Assembly: GCA_003354055.1 (NCBI GenBank)
Contig: PIVQ01000285.1
Span: 1 to 8,453 of the forward strand
Direction: 5' to 3'
Origin: Desulfobacteraceae bacterium
Lineage (GTDB): Bacteria; Desulfobacterota; Desulfobacteria; Desulfobacterales; Desulfobacteraceae
DNA: 8,453 nucleotides
A program made the translations under genes and the position numbers. Positions 1 to 6,544 of this stretch are shown here, in pieces (position 1 is the first letter of the stretch; each line of letters begins with the position of its first letter). Under the pieces are notes generated by a model that saw only the letters and a program-made list of their open reading frames with translations, ran no database searches and was not told the DNA's origin.

Positions 1-2873
1 TTTTTGAATACGAGAAATCCGTTATCGCGCCCGTATAAATAAATATCGCGGGTGACCCTCACATCCTGGGTGCAATAGTCCACGATTTTATCAAGTTTGC
101 CCTGTTTCCACCATTCCAGAGCCATGAGACCATCCGCACTTTTTTCTTTTCCTATGGTTTCTTTTGCCAGGTGATCAAGGCTTAGGCGATATCCCAGGCG
201 TTCATGGACTTTCATTAAAATATCCAGGGTAGGCAGGGACTGAAAATTATAGGCACTTAATCCGGACAATACCTTGTAATCAAATCTTACAATATTGAAG
301 CCTATCACCAAATCAAGAGCCTTTAACCGTTCAACCAAGGCATCCATGTCCTCCTGGTAAAATACAAGATAGTCATCTTCGAGGGAATCGTAGAGCACAG
401 CGCAGCTTACGCCCATCCGGTCTGCCCTGTGCCAGCCGCCCACCTGTTTAGCGGACCGCCGGGTCTCTATATCCAATACCCCGTATCTGATAGGCGGGTA
501 GGTTTCCTTTTCAAGCCCCCCTCCCTCAGTGGAGCTACCGGGAAACATAGCATTTGAATTCTGGGCAGGAGAAGATACCTCTATTGGAGAAAACCGGCCA
601 TGCCCCTCTCCCTTACACATCATATCCAGAATGGTTCTGGCGGCAAATTTATCAATAGGACGGTTGCCTGACCCGCATTTAGGCGAATGCACACAGGCCG
701 GACACCCTGTGTCACAGGGACAGTCGGCAATGGCCTCAAAGGTCCGCTGAATCAAAAGGGCTGCATTGTCAAAGGCCTGCCTGGAAAGACCAAGCCCCCC
801 CGGAGCACCATCATAGACGAAAACAGTAGCCCTATTGGTCTGGGGATGATAGGGAATGGAAATGCCACCAAGGTCGTTTCTGTCGGTCATGACCAGCAGA
901 GGCATAATGCCGATTGCGGCATGCTCCATGGCATGGATCCCGCCCATGAAATGCATCCGCCGGGTCTCAAGAGTCTCTCTTATATCGTCGGCAATTTCTA
1001 TCCACAACCCTTGAGTTTCATAGGTCAGTTCGGGAAGATCAAGGGGAACGATTCCTATGGATTTTCCTGTGGACACAAGCTTTCTGTCATACCCGGTCAC
1101 CTGTTCGGTAATTTTTAGCGTGCCGTACCCGACCCGGGTATTGCCCACCCGGCACGTATCGATGACAGTTAAAATTTCCGTATTCTTCGAAGATCTTGCC
1201 CGGGTATAATAGTTAACTATTTCCTCTTTGCCCCGGACCACGCCTTTTATATGATCAAAATGTGTGATCACATAGGTCTTGCCCCGATGAAGGTAAACCG
1301 CCCCCTCATGGGTTTCAAAATAAGACCTTTGCCAGTCGATATCGCCTAAGCTTTCTCTGGATTCTTCTTTGAAAATCGGTATGGTTCGTCCGCTTCCCCT
1401 GAGGCTGACCTCCCTGTGTGGTGATTTTCTGGCACTGAACCAGATAGTCCCGTCACGGCTTAAAAGCAATTTACCCTTGTTTGCCAGGCCGGATAACGCG
1501 CTTTGAATGGCGTCACCTTTCAAAAAAGGCTCGTCACTTTGAAGACTGAGTTCTGCTGCTGCGCAAGTAAGGTGCTGGTTGATGATCATAGGGTTTTCAG
1601 GATTTATCAGGGCGGTTTCAGGGGGCATATCAAAAAAGACATCCGGATGATTAATAAAGTACTGATCCAGTGCATCTTCATGTGCGATAAGCACAAGAGC
1701 GGAATCCTTGCCGTCCCGCCCTACCCGTCCAGCCCGCTGCCAGGTGGACATGATGGTGCCCGGATATCCCACCAGAATACAGAGATCCAGATTCCCGATA
1801 TCAATACCAAGCTCTAAGGCAGAGGTCGACACCACGGCAAGCAGTTCTCCCGAGGACAGTTTCTTTTCAATTTCCCGTCGCTCTTCAGGCAAAAATCCGG
1901 CCCTGTAAGCGGAGATCTTATCTGCAAACGATTTGGCCCTTTGGGAAGCCCATATGGCGATGAGCTCGGTGATTTTTCGGGACTGTGTATATACAATTGT
2001 CCGCAGATTCCGATGAACGGCCGCATGGATCAGGGTAATGGCGGTTTGGGCAGCCCCGTCAAGCCCCCGCATCATCAGGATCTCTTTTTTTCCGGTAGGG
2101 GCTCCCTGTACATCCACCACCTGAACATCAAGTCCGGTAAGATCGGCTGACAATTGAGCCGGATTGGCAATGGTGGCAGAACAAAAAACAAACACTGGGT
2201 TAGACCCGTAAAACCTGCAGATTCTCAACAGTCTGCGGAAGACCCAGGCCATATTAGATCCAATCACCCCGCGATAGGTGTGCACCTCATCTACAACCAC
2301 AAATTTAAGATTGGCAAAAAATGATTCCCAGAGATGATGGTGGGCCAGCATGGCCAGATGAAGCATTTCAGGATTAGACAATAGAACATGGGGCGGATTT
2401 TTCCGGATCTTTGATTTCTGGTAAGCTGTAATATCCCCGTCATAAACCCCTGCATTTAATTGAGGGGTAGAAAGATGAAGGGAGGAGGCTTTGACAAGCA
2501 TCTGCTGAGCCGTATCCATCTGATCTCTGGCAAGGGCCTTTAACGGAAAAAGGTAAAGCGCATGGGCATTGGGATCGCAGATCAGGGCATCAATCACCGG
2601 CAGGTTGTAAATCAGGCTTTTACCAGAGGCTGTCGGGGTCGCGACTACCGTATGGACGCCCTCCTGAATCTGACGGATGGCCCGTTCCTGATGTGTATAT
2701 AATCGGGAGATACCCAGGTCTGTCAATAAAGATGATAAATCATTTTTCAGACCCAGATCTGATTTGGGACCAGCGTATTTTGCAGGGCTGGCATCCATTG
2801 TCCTGTGGCAGACAATGTCTCCGGCAAATCCTTTATAGGATTTCAGACCTTTGATATAGGCATCAAGCGGCAA
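1..2873 (-). CDS. MrfA-like DEAD/DEAH helicase (DUF1998/MZB) fused to a DnaQ/RNase H-like 3'-5' exonuclease domain, 3' end cut by window edge
   Basis: Open frame of 957 codons with no stop, running off the left edge. The helicase part has YTHQ (59-62), Walker A TPTASGK (79-85), LFPLKAL (108-114), DEVH (195-198), SAT (232-234), LELGIDI (353-359) and motif VI QRAGRVGR (379-386). Stretches such as RICRFYGS and SATIANP match what I recall of Bacillus MrfA/YprA, a DNA repair helicase for mitomycin damage. A zinc-site cluster CxCx3Cx2C (C718, C720, C724, C727) closes this part, as in the MZB/DUF1998 region. After a ~35-residue linker an exonuclease domain follows: LDIET (800-804; D801, E803), GFNIVRFD (858-865), LDIL (883-886) and YCTQD (933-937). 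This corresponds to MrfB/YprB, a separate protein in Bacillus. I chose TTG at 2873 because the residues after it align with the N-terminus of MrfA and an AGG lies 6 nt upstream; the first in-frame ATG (2798) would lose 25 aligned residues. It starts 14 nt after the arginase stop, so one operon is likely. Function in DNA repair is inferred from the family. Confidence 0.9.
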   Translation of the reverse strand, partial: MPLDAYIKGLKSYKGFAGDIVCHRTMDASPAKYAGPKSDLGLKNDLSSLLTDLGISRLYTHQERAIRQIQEGVHTVVATPTASGKSLIYNLPVIDALICDPNAHALYLFPLKALARDQMDTAQQMLVKASSLHLSTPQLNAGVYDGDITAYQKSKIRKNPPHVLLSNPEMLHLAMLAHHHLWESFFANLKFVVVDEVHTYRGVIGSNMAWVFRRLLRICRFYGSNPVFVFCSATIANPAQLSADLTGLDVQVVDVQGAPTGKKEILMMRGLDGAAQTAITLIHAAVHRNLRTIVYTQSRKITELIAIWASQRAKSFADKISAYRAGFLPEERREIEKKLSSGELLAVVSTSALELGIDIGNLDLCILVGYPGTIMSTWQRAGRVGRDGKDSALVLIAHEDALDQYFINHPDVFFDMPPETALINPENPMIINQHLTCAAAELSLQSDEPFLKGDAIQSALSGLANKGKLLLSRDGTIWFSARKSPHREVSLRGSGRTIPIFKEESRESLGDIDWQRSYFETHEGAVYLHRGKTYVITHFDHIKGVVRGKEEIVNYYTRARSSKNTEILTVIDTCRVGNTRVGYGTLKITEQVTGYDRKLVSTGKSIGIVPLDLPELTYETQGLWIEIADDIRETLETRRMHFMGGIHAMEHAAIGIMPLLVMTDRNDLGGISIPYHPQTNRATVFVYDGAPGGLGLSRQAFDNAALLIQRTFEAIADCPCDTGCPACVHSPKCGSGNRPIDKFAARTILDMMCKGEGHGRFSPIEVSSPAQNSNAMFPGSSTEGGGLEKETYPPIRYGVLDIETRRSAKQVGGWHRADRMGVSCAVLYDSLEDDYLVFYQEDMDALVERLKALDLVIGFNIVRFDYKVLSGLSAYNFQSLPTLDILMKVHERLGYRLSLDHLAKETIGKEKSADGLMALEWWKQGKLDKIVDYCTQDVRVTRDIYLYGRDNGFLVFK

Positions 2874-2887
2874 AGGAGACCTGCAGG

Positions 2888-3778
2888 TTAAAGAATGCTT
2901 TTGCCCAGGGCGGACAATGTCAGCTCAACTGCCAGTTCTGCTGTTTTATTGGCCACATCCAGGATAGGATTGATTTCCACAAGATCCATGGATCCAAGTT
3001 TCCCGGAATCGGAGAGGATCTCCATGAGCAGGTGCGCTTCCCTGTAAGAGATGCCGCCGGGTACAGGTGTTCCCACCCCCGGTGCCTCAACCGGATCCAG
3101 AGCATCCATATCGAGAGTCAGGTGAAACCGTTTCAGATGGGCAAACTTCATAATGGCCTTTGATGCAATGGAAGAGATCCCCTGCTCGTCAATATCCCGC
3201 ATGGTATAAATTGTGATTCCGGCCCGTTTGATCCGCTCTTTTTCTGACAGATCCAGATCCCGCTGACCAATCATCACTACATTTTCCGGGTGAACCTTCA
3301 TCCCGGGTTTACCTACATTGACCAGAGAATCGTGACCGTCACCGATAAGGGCTGCCAGCGGCATACCATGGATATTTCCGGTCGGCGAGGTTTCAGGGGT
3401 ATTAAAATCCCCGTGGGCATCAATCCAGATTAACCCAATGGGATCAGTATTTACCACAGAAGCCACGGTGCCCACTGCAATGGAATGGTCCCCTCCCAAA
3501 AACAGGGGGAAGTGTCCTTTTTCAACGGCACGGCTTCCTGCATCATAAATAGCTCCGCAAATCTGAGTGATTTCTTTCACATATTTATCGTGGGCAATCT
3601 CCTCGTCCCCGTCTCTGATAGGTATAGTCACATCTCCCCGGTCCGTGACCTTGTGTCCCAATTGACGAAGCCTTGAAATCAATCCTGTGTACCGCAAAGC
3701 GGCAGGCCCCATGTCTACGCCCCGAAGCAATTGACCGAAGTCCATGGGCACACCGATGATACTGATTTCCTTTGACAT
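2888..3778 (-). CDS. rocF: Arginase (Mn-dependent ureohydrolase)
   Basis: A 296-residue cytoplasmic protein of the usual bacterial arginase length. Arginase hydrolyses L-arginine to L-ornithine and urea at a binuclear manganese centre. All metal ligands are visible: GGDHS (95-99; H98), DAHGDFN (120-126; D120, H122, D124) and DMDALDP (223-229; D223, D225). The substrate-side [10 protein letters not shown] segment (131-140) and the later E in DLVEINP (E269) are also present, and VDMGPAALR near the N-terminus is typical. The HGMP region and overall pattern favour arginase over agmatinase or formiminoglutamase, though substrate choice in this superfamily is never certain from motifs alone. The frame is open 40 codons further upstream, but ATG 3778 is preferred: it begins [15 protein letters not shown], the normal start of the fold, and has a strong GGGGGAG ribosome site just upstream. 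The helicase-exonuclease gene begins 14 nt downstream. No urease or ornithine-using gene is in view. Confidence 0.93.
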   Translation of the reverse strand: MSKEISIIGVPMDFGQLLRGVDMGPAALRYTGLISRLRQLGHKVTDRGDVTIPIRDGDEEIAHDKYVKEITQICGAIYDAGSRAVEKGHFPLFLGGDHSIAVGTVASVVNTDPIGLIWIDAHGDFNTPETSPTGNIHGMPLAALIGDGHDSLVNVGKPGMKVHPENVVMIGQRDLDLSEKERIKRAGITIYTMRDIDEQGISSIASKAIMKFAHLKRFHLTLDMDALDPVEAPGVGTPVPGGISYREAHLLMEILSDSGKLGSMDLVEINPILDVANKTAELAVELTLSALGKSIL

Positions 3779-3820
3779 GACTCCCCCTTGTATTAAAACA
3801 TTCCCGATAAAAGCATAGTA

Positions 3821-3849
3821 TTGACAGCTCATATAGCATAGAGTATGAA
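3821..3849 (+). promoter_or_regulatory. Sigma70-type promoter for the histidine-phosphatase gene
   Basis: A perfect -35 TTGACA (3821-3826), a 17-bp spacer and -10 TATGAA (3844-3849). Transcription would start near 3856 and give a leader of roughly 33 nt before the ATG at 3889. This is the best consensus promoter in the window. It overlaps the candidate promoter for the opposite arginase operon. Confidence 0.7.
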
Positions 3850-3859
3850 TCCTATTCAA
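3830..3859 (-). promoter_or_regulatory. Candidate promoter of the arginase-helicase operon
   Basis: On the minus strand, TTGAAT (3859-3854), an 18-bp spacer and TATATG (3835-3830) lie about 50 nt upstream of the arginase ATG. The match is moderate and other -10-like hexamers exist in this AT-rich stretch, so the exact position is uncertain. A promoter somewhere in 3779-3888 is needed because the genes diverge here. Confidence 0.3.
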
Positions 3860-3888
3860 TAAAAATCCCGACAAACCGGAGCCTGTAA

Positions 3889-4578
3889 ATGGAACCAAAA
3901 TACGAAGTCAGATCACAACAGACATTAAATACCATCACCAATCTTCTGGACCAAGGCATCACGCAGATGTCCGTTATCCTGAGGCACTCTGACCGCTTTT
4001 ATCACAAAGAGGCCAGAATGGACCCCTTCATGGGGCTCACGGATCCCGGCAAAACCTATGCCCTGGATCTGGGCCGTGCCATGCCGACCGGAATCCGGCC
4101 CAAACTCTACTCAAGTCATTTGGGAAGATGTATTGAAACTGCCTATCTTTTGGACAAGGGATTTACCTCGGCTCACGGTCATGCGTTAGACCACAATACC
4201 ACCAGTGACACCCTGGCACCCTTTTATATTAAAGACATCGAAAAGGCCCTTGGCCTGATGATGGACCAGGGGAGTACACAATTTATAAGAGATTGGTTTG
4301 ACCATGCCATTGATGACACCATTATGGAAAATCCCGAACGGACAGCTGATATCCTGACCGATTTCATGATCGGTTGCCTGGACAATCTATCCTCTAACCA
4401 GGTGGCTGTCTGCGTATCCCATGACTGGAATATATTTCCCATCAAGGAATTCAAGCTCGGACTCCCCCACGAAGGGGCCGGAGACGTGGGGTATCTGGAC
4501 GGGGTGGTTTTCTACAGGGAAGACAATAAACCTTACGCCGTAACCTTTCAGACTGACCCGGTAGCGCTCAAATCTTAG
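3889..4578 (+). CDS. Histidine phosphatase family protein (RHS-motif phosphohydrolase)
   Basis: A 229-residue soluble protein without signal peptide or membrane segment. It shows the phosphoglycerate-mutase/histidine-phosphatase signature: an N-terminal LRHSDR (31-36), where H33 would be the phosphorylated histidine and R32 a phosphate ligand; a second arginine in SSHLGRCIETA (R80, with E83 a possible acid); and the C-terminal catalytic histidine in CVSHDWN (H178). Ser replaces Gly of the classic RHG triad, as in several subgroups. The LTDPGKTYALDLG segment (50-62) matches the usual LTxxGxxQAxxLG. The start at 3889 has GGAG 7 nt upstream and the strong promoter 5' of it. The gene stands alone: arginase diverges from it and cmoB converges on it. 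The substrate cannot be told from the sequence; phosphosugars, phosphoproteins and nucleotides are all known in the superfamily. Confidence 0.82.
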   Translation: MEPKYEVRSQQTLNTITNLLDQGITQMSVILRHSDRFYHKEARMDPFMGLTDPGKTYALDLGRAMPTGIRPKLYSSHLGRCIETAYLLDKGFTSAHGHALDHNTTSDTLAPFYIKDIEKALGLMMDQGSTQFIRDWFDHAIDDTIMENPERTADILTDFMIGCLDNLSSNQVAVCVSHDWNIFPIKEFKLGLPHEGAGDVGYLDGVVFYREDNKPYAVTFQTDPVALKS

Positions 4579-4616
4579 AGTTTGCAGTCTAAACCGAATA
4601 GTTTACCTTAATCGCA

Positions 4617-4663
4617 TCAGGCCCTGTCCATAAATAGTAGCCTTCAGGCCCTGGCCATGAATA
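4617..4663. repeat. Tandem near-duplication (27-bp period) across the cmoB stop codon
   Basis: Two 20-bp copies at 4617-4636 and 4644-4663 share 18 of 20 bases. Both contain TCAGGCCCTG followed by CCAT and AATA. The differences are T4627/G4654 and A4632/G4659. The right copy encodes the last cmoB codons (FMARA-stop) on the minus strand. The left copy lies in frame 27 nt beyond and would read FMDRA-stop. The duplication therefore carries a second, in-frame TGA. Confidence 0.85.
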
Positions 4664-5612
4664 CTGCTCTCACCGGAGCAGGATAGCCTTCAATGGTCTT
4701 TGTGGGATCGTCCGGATCCAGAAAATCCGTCAGGGACTCGGTCTGAATCCAGTCAGTTTTACGCTGTTCTTCAAGGCTGGTCGGGCTGACATCCACACAC
4801 CTGATATCCTTGAACCCTGCCCGGGCCAGCCAGGATTCCATGGCTGACAGGTCAGGAATAAAGAAGACATTACGCATCTTGGCGTAGCGGTCATGGGGAA
4901 ATAGGCAGAGGTTTTCTCTTCCGTCCAGCACCAGATTTTCAAGAACAATTTCCCCGCCGCGGCTCAGACTGTCATGGATCTGCTTGAGCATTTCAATGGG
5001 CGATTTTCTGTGGTAGAGAATCCCCATGCAGAATACCAGATCAAAATACCCGTCCATCATTGGTAATTGGTTATAAGGAACAGGCAGGCAGAACACATTC
5101 TCCTGTCTCAGATATTTCTGTACAGCCAGATATTGAAAATAAAAAGAACTCTGAGGTTCCAGTCCCAATACGAAAAGAGGGTTATACGCGGCCAGGCGGA
5201 ACATATAGTATCCGTTGGATGATCCGATATCCAGAATTTTTTTACCTTCCAGACAGGGCAGATGAGGGACAAGACGGTCCCATTTTATCCAGGACTGCCA
5301 TTCCGTATCAATGTCGATACCAAAGAGGTTGAAAGGCCCCTTTCGCCAGGGGCAAAGGTCTTTCAGTCCCTGGTAAACCTTTTTTTTATCATCAGTACTG
5401 ATATCCGCACAAGTTCCGATACGAACAGCTATCTCATCCAGATCAACCGTGGACGGATTCAGGTCCGGTAGTTCCTCCACCACGGTTTTAAACCGCTGAA
5501 AATTGCCTTTGGCATGGTCAAGAAACTCTCTTTTATCCTGAACAACAGCTTTAATCTCATCATACCAATGATCAAACCGGAACTCCCGGTGATGTTTTAA
5601 AAATCGTTCCAT
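4644..5612 (-). CDS. cmoB: tRNA U34 carboxymethyltransferase CmoB
   Basis: A 322-residue protein, matching the ~323 of E. coli CmoB and colinear with it. It transfers the carboxymethyl group of carboxy-SAM to 5-hydroxyuridine at position 34 of tRNA, giving cmo5U and widening wobble decoding. A Rossmann-type methyltransferase core contains LDIGSSNGYYM (127-137). The carboxy-SAM-binding positions I recall for E. coli (K91, W105, K110, G130, M196, Y200, R315) are all kept at identical numbers. Family signatures WRKGPF (89-94), IDTEW (101-105), MGILYHR (196-202), DRYAKMRNV (241-249) and EGYPAP (308-313) are clear. The GCGSG loop of E. coli is GSSNG here, and the acidic residue 152 is Glu where I recall Asp. 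It follows cmoA by 33 nt with no good Shine-Dalgarno sequence before ATG 5612, so translation may depend on cmoA. The 3' end carries the tandem duplication at 4617-4663. Confidence 0.96.
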   Translation of the reverse strand: MERFLKHHREFRFDHWYDEIKAVVQDKREFLDHAKGNFQRFKTVVEELPDLNPSTVDLDEIAVRIGTCADISTDDKKKVYQGLKDLCPWRKGPFNLFGIDIDTEWQSWIKWDRLVPHLPCLEGKKILDIGSSNGYYMFRLAAYNPLFVLGLEPQSSFYFQYLAVQKYLRQENVFCLPVPYNQLPMMDGYFDLVFCMGILYHRKSPIEMLKQIHDSLSRGGEIVLENLVLDGRENLCLFPHDRYAKMRNVFFIPDLSAMESWLARAGFKDIRCVDVSPTSLEEQRKTDWIQTESLTDFLDPDDPTKTIEGYPAPVRAVFMARA

Positions 5613-5645
5613 GATACTATAAAGTGCTCTTTATTTAGGGCCGGC

Positions 5646-6371
5646 TTATTTAATCGCCAGCATAGATGTGAAATTAAACCATTTGAGCCAGACGTTAACC
5701 TGAGAAAATCCCGAAGATATTATCCGCTTTTCATGGGTGTTCACAGATTCCGGTATAAGAACCTTTTCCAGGGCATCCCTTTTTTGGCTGATCTCAAGAT
5801 CAGAGTATCCGTTTTCCCGTTTAAACTGGCAATAGAACTCAAGTTCAAGATCGGAAAGCTCAGGATCCGGATGAAGGGTTTTCTCCGTGAGCAACAAAAC
5901 TCCGCCCTGTGACAACCCATTGTATATAGACCGGATCAGTCCGTCTCTTTTTTCAGGACTTAAAAATTGAAGGGTCAGATTGATCAACACCACCGAGGCG
6001 TTTTTTATTATTATGTCTTCCATCCCGCAGCAGACAAGCTGAATAGAATCCTTTGCCTCAATATCATCCAATCGGTTTTTATATTTTTCGATCATCGGCA
6101 GTGAATTGTCCACCCCTGTCATGGAAAACGGGGTGTCCTTGAATACATCCTGAACAAGAATTCCAAGATTCCCGTGGGAACATCCGAGATCATAGATCCG
6201 AGACCCGGGTTTGTAATAGCGCCTGGTCATTCTTGCCTGCTGCTTCAGAGACTCTCCGTAAAAGGGCACCGATCTTGCCAGCATGTCGTCAAAAACGTCT
6301 GCAACTTTCTTACTAAATCGAAACGGGGCAATGGTTGTCTGTTTTTGTGCAAAAAACGTGTCTTTTTTCAT
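5646..6371 (-). CDS. cmoA: Carboxy-S-adenosyl-L-methionine synthase CmoA
   Basis: A 241-residue class I methyltransferase-fold enzyme (E. coli CmoA is about 247). It converts SAM and prephenate into carboxy-SAM and phenylpyruvate, supplying CmoB. Visible family features are FSKKVADVFDDML with RSVPFY (19-38), the SAM loop YDLGCSHGN (60-68), the acidic residue pair region VDNSLPMIE (87-95), NLTLQFL (131-137), and the signature RENGYSDLEISQKR (185-198). The arginine ending that last block matches the one I recall as binding the prephenate/carboxylate group. The start MKKDTFFAQK matches the family N-terminus; only a weak AAAGAG-type ribosome site precedes it. It is the first gene of a minus-strand cmoA-cmoB pair, the normal arrangement. 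Its promoter must lie in 6372-6544, but I see no convincing consensus on that strand. Confidence 0.96.
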   Translation of the reverse strand: MKKDTFFAQKQTTIAPFRFSKKVADVFDDMLARSVPFYGESLKQQARMTRRYYKPGSRIYDLGCSHGNLGILVQDVFKDTPFSMTGVDNSLPMIEKYKNRLDDIEAKDSIQLVCCGMEDIIIKNASVVLINLTLQFLSPEKRDGLIRSIYNGLSQGGVLLLTEKTLHPDPELSDLELEFYCQFKRENGYSDLEISQKRDALEKVLIPESVNTHEKRIISSGFSQVNVWLKWFNFTSMLAIK

Positions 6372-6442
6372 GGCTCTTTCTTTAATAAATTTGGGCCTTC
6401 TCTTACCTTATTTTTGCCTTCAGCGCAAGATCGGGAGGATCA

Positions 6443-6456
6443 TTATTCCTTATTCC
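6443..6456 (+). repeat. Tandem heptamer TTATTCC x2
   Basis: Two perfect abutting copies of TTATTCC (6443-6449 and 6450-6456) stand immediately upstream of the -35 candidate TTGACG (6457-6462) of the actin-larB operon, in the divergent region shared with cmoA. A seven-base period is not a helical turn. The repeat may be a regulator site or simple chance in a T-rich stretch. Confidence 0.6.
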
Positions 6457-6486
6457 TTGACGGCAACGCGCTGCCAATGATATCTT
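6457..6486 (+). promoter_or_regulatory. Candidate promoter of the actin-like gene and larB, with a near-palindrome in the spacer
   Basis: TTGACG (6457-6462), an 18-bp spacer and TATCTT (6481-6486). This would start transcription about 50 nt upstream of the ATG at 6545. The spacer holds the near-palindrome GGCAACGCGCTGCC (6462-6475; 6 of 7 pairs match), positioned where a bound repressor could block polymerase. The hexamers match the consensus at five and four of six positions. Confidence 0.45.
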
Positions 6487-6532
6487 TCGGCCTAGTGACG
6501 TATCTATCAAGGCTATCCCAAGTAAAACAATC

Positions 6533-6538
6533 AGGAGG
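6533..6538 (+). promoter_or_regulatory. Perfect Shine-Dalgarno fixing the actin-like gene start
   Basis: AGGAGG lies 6 nt before ATG 6545. The frame could also begin at GTG 6539, but that codon abuts this site and leaves no spacing, so ATG 6545 is the start used here. Confidence 0.85.
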
Positions 6539-6544
6539 GTGGGC

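Noticed and set aside
529..2150. Several plus-strand open frames (for example 687-1118 and 1503-1817)
   Set aside because: They lie opposite the continuous helicase-exonuclease frame, which has all its motifs. Their own translations show no domain.
3585..3839. 84-residue minus-strand frame overlapping the arginase start
   Set aside because: It is an alternate-frame reading of arginase with no recognisable features.
3779..3898. 40-codon upstream extension of arginase
   Set aside because: It would overlap the start of the divergent phosphatase gene, covers the promoter region and precedes a strong ribosome site with the standard arginase N-terminus.
4590..4605. TAAAC...GTTTA hairpin as a bidirectional terminator between the phosphatase gene and cmoB
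   Set aside because: The five-pair stem is AT-rich and lacks a T-tract, too weak to call an intrinsic terminator.
4617..4663. Tandem repeat as a CRISPR remnant or attachment site
   Set aside because: There are only two copies with a 7-bp gap, one of them coding, and no cas, integrase or tRNA gene nearby.
6372..6428. cmoA promoter TTGCGC-17-TAAGAG on the minus strand
   Set aside because: Each hexamer matches the consensus at only about three positions, so it is indistinguishable from chance.
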